Below, in pieces: positions 14,215 to 17,706 of a stretch of 17,706 nucleotides of DNA. The notes beneath the pieces were generated by a model. That model searched no databases. It was not told the origin of the DNA and saw only the letters and a program-made list of their open reading frames with translations. Position numbers and translations under genes: made by a program. The DNA is from Armatimonadota bacterium. GTDB taxonomy: Bacteria; Armatimonadota; Zipacnadia; Zipacnadales; FEN-943. Positions within the stretch are counted from its first letter, which is position 1, and the number at the start of each line of letters is the position of its first letter. The stretch lies in contig JANZZA010000246.1 in the NCBI GenBank assembly GCA_026419655.1, positions 1 to 17,706 on the forward strand, read 5' to 3'.

Positions 14215-16317
14215 ATGAAGCGAGTGCTGCTAGTACTGGCCATAGGCGCAGCGTCATGGACAGGCATGCAGGGCGTGGTGGCACATGCAGCAGTGTGGAT
14301 GGTTGGTTACGACCCTCAGCATACCAACGTATGCCCTGGAGAGTTCACGCCACCGGCCGCTCTGCAGTGGAAGTTCTCGACGGAGGAAGCGCTCTCCGAG
14401 AGGTCGGCGACGCGGCCGACGGTGGGTGTGGGAGCCGGACAGCCTCTGGGGCCTGCAGCCGGCGGGCAATGGCCGGGGGCCATGGGTGGCGGCGGCATGA
14501 TGCAGGCCGGTCCAGGTGTGGGTGGTGGCCCAGCCGGTTTCGGCGAAGCCGGCCGCACTGCTCCTCGTACCGGCGTCGCTTCGAGTACCCTACCCAAACC
14601 CGTCGCCTCTCCCGTGGTGGGGCCTGATAGAGCTTTCTTTGTCGTAGACCAGACGGTGTATTGCGTTGACCGAGTGACCGGTGCTCAGTTGTGGAAGCGC
14701 CCGGTGGGTGCCAGGGTCTTTAGTTCTCCGATTTACGTTGATAATTACGTCTACGTAGGAGGTGACGACGGGCGAGTCCACGCGATACGCGCCCAAGACG
14801 GTAGCGTTGAATGGGTCTACAGGCTGGACAAGGGAGTCCGGAGCGCCTTCACCTATGCCAATGGGTGCTTGTTCTTCGGCTGCGAGGACGAGCGCGTTTA
14901 CTGCCTTGACCTTAAGGCGCGTGACCTGCGCTGGGTTTACTCCACAGGCAAGCCGGTGCGAGCAGCTCCTTCGGTATGGCAGGAGACGGTGTTCGTAGTC
15001 AGCCGCGACGGGTATTTGTACGCGCTCAACTTGAAAGGCGAGCAGCGGTGGCGGGTGCACCTGGGGGAGGAGGAGTGTTACGCGCCCCCTGTAGTGGCCG
15101 GCGAAATGGTGTACGTAGCAGCCGGGCCGCACGTGTTTGCCTTTGACGCGAAACTTGGCCACCGCCGCTGGCAGGAAACCTTTCCAGCCGACATTACGGG
15201 TGCCCTGGCAGTTTCCCCCAACGCCGTCTTCTTAGGCAACCAGGAAGGCGCTATCTACTGTCTTGATGCAGCTACTGGCAGGGCCCGGTGGCGTTACCCT
15301 AAGGAGGGTGCTCTGCAGCCGGTCCAGGCGGGGCTAGTGGTGGCTGGCGGGGTTGTACTAGCGCGCGCAGGTGTCACCTCCGTCGTTGCTCTCCACACCG
15401 GCACTGGGCAACTGATATGGCGGTATACCCTCCCTCCCGCTCCCTACCGCGCCTTCCGCGACCCAGAGGTAATCGCAGCCCGGTGGGGTCAACAAACAGG
15501 CTACGGCGGCTTTGGCGAGGCCGGGCAACTGGGGCCGCAGGGCGCCGGCACCCGCCGCCGCACCGGGGGGCCTGGCGGTGCACAAAGGGGACAATTTGGC
15601 CAGCAACCAGGGCAATGGACAAGACAGCGCCTCCAGGAAGAGGAAATACCAATGGAAGAGCTTGTTGACCCCTCGCCGGCTCTCTGGGAGAACCGTCTTT
15701 ACATCCTCGGCGATGACTGCGTACTGTACGGCTTTGAGGTTAATACGCCGGACAACCTTGGGCCTACCATCGCTGATGCTGTCCTGGAGATAACAGGTGA
15801 ACAGGAGCTCCGGTTTGCCTATTACGTGCCCGTGGACGAGATTGACCAGTTCCCTCTGCGGTTTGCGGACTTGGTCAAGGTGCCCGGTACGCCGCCAGTT
15901 TACCTGTCCGTGCGGGTAGTGGACTATGGCTGTGGCATTGACCCGGCCAGCATTCAGATGTCCATGGACAACCAGCGACTTGACATAGTGTACGACGCCG
16001 ACGAGGGATTGGCGTGGTTCATGCACGGCGCTGAGGGAAGGGCAGCCACAGCCTTGTCCGAGGGGAAACATAACGTCGTCATCCGGGCGGCCGACTGGCT
16101 GGGCAATCAGGCGGCCGCTCAACTGAGCTTCACCATAGACAATTCCCTGCCGCCACCATCGGCGGGAGGCTGGCGGCCAGCCACGGGAGGACAGCAGGGT
16201 CCCGGCGGGGCGGGAGGATTTGGGGTGCCAGGCCCATGGGGCGGGCCGGGAGGAGGTGGCCCGATGGGGCCTTGGGGGCCAGGCGGCGGTATGCTTATGG
16301 GGCCGGGCGGCCAGTAG
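14215..16317 (+). CDS. Secreted PQQ-like beta-propeller protein with Gly-rich tracts
   Basis: The 700-residue product has a signal peptide (MKRVLLVLAIGAASW... to about residue 28). The ATG at 14215 is chosen because GGAGG lies 7 nt upstream; an in-frame ATG at 14209 is too close to it. BamB/PQQ-type propeller blades cover about residues 129-410 (VYVGGDDGRVHAIRAQDG, RVYCLDLKARDLRWVY, YLYALNLKGEQRWRV, AIYCLDAATGRARWRY). One more blade-like repeat comes after a linker (LYILGDDCVLYGFEV). An Ig-like domain spans about 520-640 (VYLSVRVVDYGCGIDP, HNVVIRAADWLGNQAA). Three Gly/Pro/Gln-rich segments (about 78-125, 420-478, 643-700) interrupt or end it. It probably binds proteins or a ligand in the envelope; PQQ binding itself is not implied. 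It is the last gene of the TPR operon. Confidence 0.9.
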   Translation: MKRVLLVLAIGAASWTGMQGVVAHAAVWMVGYDPQHTNVCPGEFTPPAALQWKFSTEEALSERSATRPTVGVGAGQPLGPAAGGQWPGAMGGGGMMQAGPGVGGGPAGFGEAGRTAPRTGVASSTLPKPVASPVVGPDRAFFVVDQTVYCVDRVTGAQLWKRPVGARVFSSPIYVDNYVYVGGDDGRVHAIRAQDGSVEWVYRLDKGVRSAFTYANGCLFFGCEDERVYCLDLKARDLRWVYSTGKPVRAAPSVWQETVFVVSRDGYLYALNLKGEQRWRVHLGEEECYAPPVVAGEMVYVAAGPHVFAFDAKLGHRRWQETFPADITGALAVSPNAVFLGNQEGAIYCLDAATGRARWRYPKEGALQPVQAGLVVAGGVVLARAGVTSVVALHTGTGQLIWRYTLPPAPYRAFRDPEVIAARWGQQTGYGGFGEAGQLGPQGAGTRRRTGGPGGAQRGQFGQQPGQWTRQRLQEEEIPMEELVDPSPALWENRLYILGDDCVLYGFEVNTPDNLGPTIADAVLEITGEQELRFAYYVPVDEIDQFPLRFADLVKVPGTPPVYLSVRVVDYGCGIDPASIQMSMDNQRLDIVYDADEGLAWFMHGAEGRAATALSEGKHNVVIRAADWLGNQAAAQLSFTIDNSLPPPSAGGWRPATGGQQGPGGAGGFGVPGPWGGPGGGGPMGPWGPGGGMLMGPGGQ

Positions 16318-16412
16318 CCACTTGTAGCGTCTCCCGGTTACCCGCCGCGAGCAGGGTGGGGCTCATGGAGATGTAGATAGCTGCTGCTCGAGCACCCAAG
16401 GGGCCAGGTCTG

Positions 16413-16907
16413 ATGCCTAAGCTAGTCGTAGTGTCTATTCTGCTGGTGGTCGTGCTTGGTTATGCCATGGCCTTCGTGTCGTGGAACTCGACGCCGGTCA
16501 GCGTGGTGGGCTTCCGGTGGGGCAACGAAGCCTTCTGGGAGACGATTCCCGTGGCTTATCTTCCCTTAGCCGGGATAGGCATCGGCGTAGTGGCCATGGC
16601 TCTGGCGTCTCTGTCACAGTGGTCTGCGTCGCGCGGTCAGTTGAAAAAACTCTCCAGCCAGGTCCAAAAGGCGCGGGAAGTAATCGAGTTCCAAAAGAAG
16701 CGCATCGCCGAGCTTGAGGCGGCCCTGGAGCGGCTCCAGGCCTCACAGGCAGCAACTACTCTTGAACCGCCCGACCAGCCGCCGGAACAGCTTTCACAGG
16801 CGCCTGAAGAGGAGAATCTGGAAATAGAGTTAGTGGGCGCCGGCGAAGAGCCAACAGCTCCTGCTGAGAGCATCACGGCCGATAGTGACGATGCTGAAGT
16901 AATCTGA
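16413..16907 (+). CDS. LapA-domain (DUF1049-like) membrane protein
   Basis: The 164-residue product has two transmembrane helices (LVVVSILLVVVLGYAMAFV at 4-22, and about residues 44-66), joined by a short loop that includes SWNSTPVSVVGFRWG. A coiled coil follows (about 72-112, KKLSSQVQKAREVIEFQKKR...), then an acidic, Pro-rich tail. This is the layout of LapA-family proteins, which in E. coli work with LapB in envelope assembly; that role is not shown here. The ATG has only a weak ribosome-binding site (GGGGCCAGG). It sits 95 bp after the PQQ gene and 36 bp before nikR, so cotranscription with both is possible. The 95-bp gap shows no terminator. Confidence 0.8.
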   Translation: MPKLVVVSILLVVVLGYAMAFVSWNSTPVSVVGFRWGNEAFWETIPVAYLPLAGIGIGVVAMALASLSQWSASRGQLKKLSSQVQKAREVIEFQKKRIAELEAALERLQASQAATTLEPPDQPPEQLSQAPEEENLEIELVGAGEEPTAPAESITADSDDAEVI

Positions 16908-16943
16908 GCACCGGCCGCACGAAGGAGTCGGGCGCGAGACCTC

Positions 16944-17384
16944 ATGCCACGACGGAGGACGGACCATCACGCAGGTGAACTTGAGCGCTTCGGCGTCTCC
17001 ATGGACGAAGAATTGCTCCGGGCCTTTGACCAGCAGATAGCGCAGGCCGGCTATCAAAACCGTTCCGAGGCAATCCGCGACCTGGTCAGGGACTACCTGG
17101 TGGAGCAGCAAGCCCAGCACCCAGACGCGCCCGTGGTTGGAACCGTCACGCTCATGTACGATCATCACGCCCGGCTGCTCGAAGACCGACTGACGGAGCT
17201 TCAGCACGAGCACCACGATGTTATCCGCTGTTCCACCCACGTGCACCTGGACGCCCACAACTGCGTTGAGGTGGTCGTGCTTGCAGGACCCGCGGAGAGG
17301 GTTCGGCATATAGCGGACAGCCTGATCGCCATGCGCGGGGTAAAGCACGGTAAGCTAGTGGTCACCTCGGCTGCCGCTCGCTAG
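16944..17384 (+). CDS. nikR: Nickel-responsive transcriptional regulator NikR
   Basis: Ribbon-helix-helix repressor whose C-terminal ACT-like domain binds Ni(II). The 146-residue product has a DNA-binding segment ERFGVSMDEELLRAFDQQI plus NRSEAIRDLVRDYL (about 14-52). The nickel domain begins with GTVTLMYDHH (66-75). The four metal ligands are present: His88, His99, His101 and Cys107 (LTELQHEHHD and CSTHVHLDAHNC), spaced exactly as E. coli His76, His87, His89 and Cys95. The C-terminus IADSLIAMRGVKHGKLVVT is typical. The N-terminus is about ten residues longer than usual; the ribosome-binding site is weak (GCGAG). No nickel transporter, hydrogenase or urease gene lies in the window, and no NikR operator was recognised. 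A repeat fragment begins right after the gene. Confidence 0.95.
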   Translation: MPRRRTDHHAGELERFGVSMDEELLRAFDQQIAQAGYQNRSEAIRDLVRDYLVEQQAQHPDAPVVGTVTLMYDHHARLLEDRLTELQHEHHDVIRCSTHVHLDAHNCVEVVVLAGPAERVRHIADSLIAMRGVKHGKLVVTSAAAR

Positions 17385-17392
17385 GAACCCAT

Positions 17393-17518
17393 AGGCTGCT
17401 GTTGCAAAAGTCGCTCTCACGGCCGCCAGACGCAAGCAGGGGTAAAAGGTCAGGCGGACAGCGGCGCGCCACTTTCTTCATTTTGGGTAAGCCGGCACCG
17501 GGTGTCGCAATAGTCCCC
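17393..17518 (+). repeat. Decayed MITE-like fragment, copy 5 (subfamily II)
   Basis: From GCTGTTGCAAAAGTCG through ACGGCCGCCAGA, AAAAGGTCA, GGTAAGCCG and AATAGTCCCC, the segment follows the interior of copy 2 in order and spacing. Both terminal inverted repeats are missing or unrecognisable; the left end would fall on the nikR stop codon. The sequence after 17518 holds another short similarity to the element's left part (GGACACTGTCGCA). Confidence 0.65.
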
Positions 17519-17620
17519 AAGGACACTGTCGCATAACCCTGGTTTGGGGCTGGCAGAGGATTTGAGACAACAGAAAGATGCGCCCGAGGGCTGGTCAACG
17601 AGGCCTGGCAGCAGGTCCAG

Positions 17621-17706
17621 GTGAGCCGGTCTGACCGCTCCCGGGCCGGGTTTTTGCGGACTCTCCTGCCGTTTTTGCCCGTTGTTGGAAACCCTGCCAA
17701 TCCTGC
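17621..17706 (+). CDS. Possible start of a new gene at the right edge
   Basis: From a GTG at 17621 a frame stays open to the window end, reading SRSDRSRAGFLRTLLPFLPV and onward, with a basic start and a hydrophobic stretch that could be a signal or membrane segment. The ribosome-binding site is weak (CAGG). At under 30 residues this may be chance. The stretch from nikR to here otherwise holds only the repeat fragment. Confidence 0.2.
   Translation, partial: MSRSDRSRAGFLRTLLPFLPVVGNPANP

Noticed and set aside
17362..17700. Minus-strand open frame of 112 codons at the right end
   Set aside because: It covers the repeat fragment and the nikR end, with no start signal or recognisable protein pattern.

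Overview
The window looks like a piece of chromosome from a GC-rich, probably uncultured bacterium. Several features together suggest Armatimonadota or a nearby lineage: the Ffh-S16-KhpA-YlqD-TrmD-L19-LepB gene order, a Planctomycetes/Armatimonadota-style five-bladed glycosidase-like protein, secreted PQQ-propeller and TPR proteins, and a LapA-type protein. This placement is inference from gene content only; no rRNA or other decisive marker is present.

Layout. Bases 1-9782 are read on the minus strand. They hold the 5' part of a secreted GH32/43-like beta-propeller protein (1-1036), then a 0.7-kb spacer with a strong inverted repeat and a repeat element. Next comes the conserved SRP/translation operon, ffh - rpsP - khpA - ylqD - trmD - rplS - lepB (6410 down to 1716). 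It has a near-consensus promoter (6490-6518) and a hairpin leader, and it lacks the usual rimM. A second spacer holds a repeat copy and a coding-like remnant, followed by an 860-residue Ig-domain lipoprotein gene (7200-9782) with its own promoter. Bases 9883-17384 are read on the plus strand. They start with a frameshifted IS4-type transposase remnant and two back-to-back repeat elements, then a perfect-consensus promoter. This promoter drives a secreted TPR protein, an M16-family protein without its zinc site, and a PQQ propeller protein with three Gly-rich tracts. A LapA-like membrane protein and the nickel regulator NikR follow.

How the genes work together. Ffh targets nascent membrane and secreted proteins, LepB cleaves their signal peptides, and S16, L19, TrmD and KhpA serve the ribosome and tRNA. 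The TPR-M16-PQQ trio all carry export signals and look like one envelope-located unit of unknown function.

The most notable new structure is a family of about 209-bp elements found only between genes (1410-1619, 6659-6867, 10397-10604, 10614-10823, and a decayed piece at 17393-17518). They share roughly 18-bp terminal inverted repeats, fall into two internal sequence subfamilies, and three copies have recognisable 9-bp flanking direct repeats. I interpret them as a MITE family, possibly mobilised by an IS4-type transposase like the broken one beside the tandem pair.
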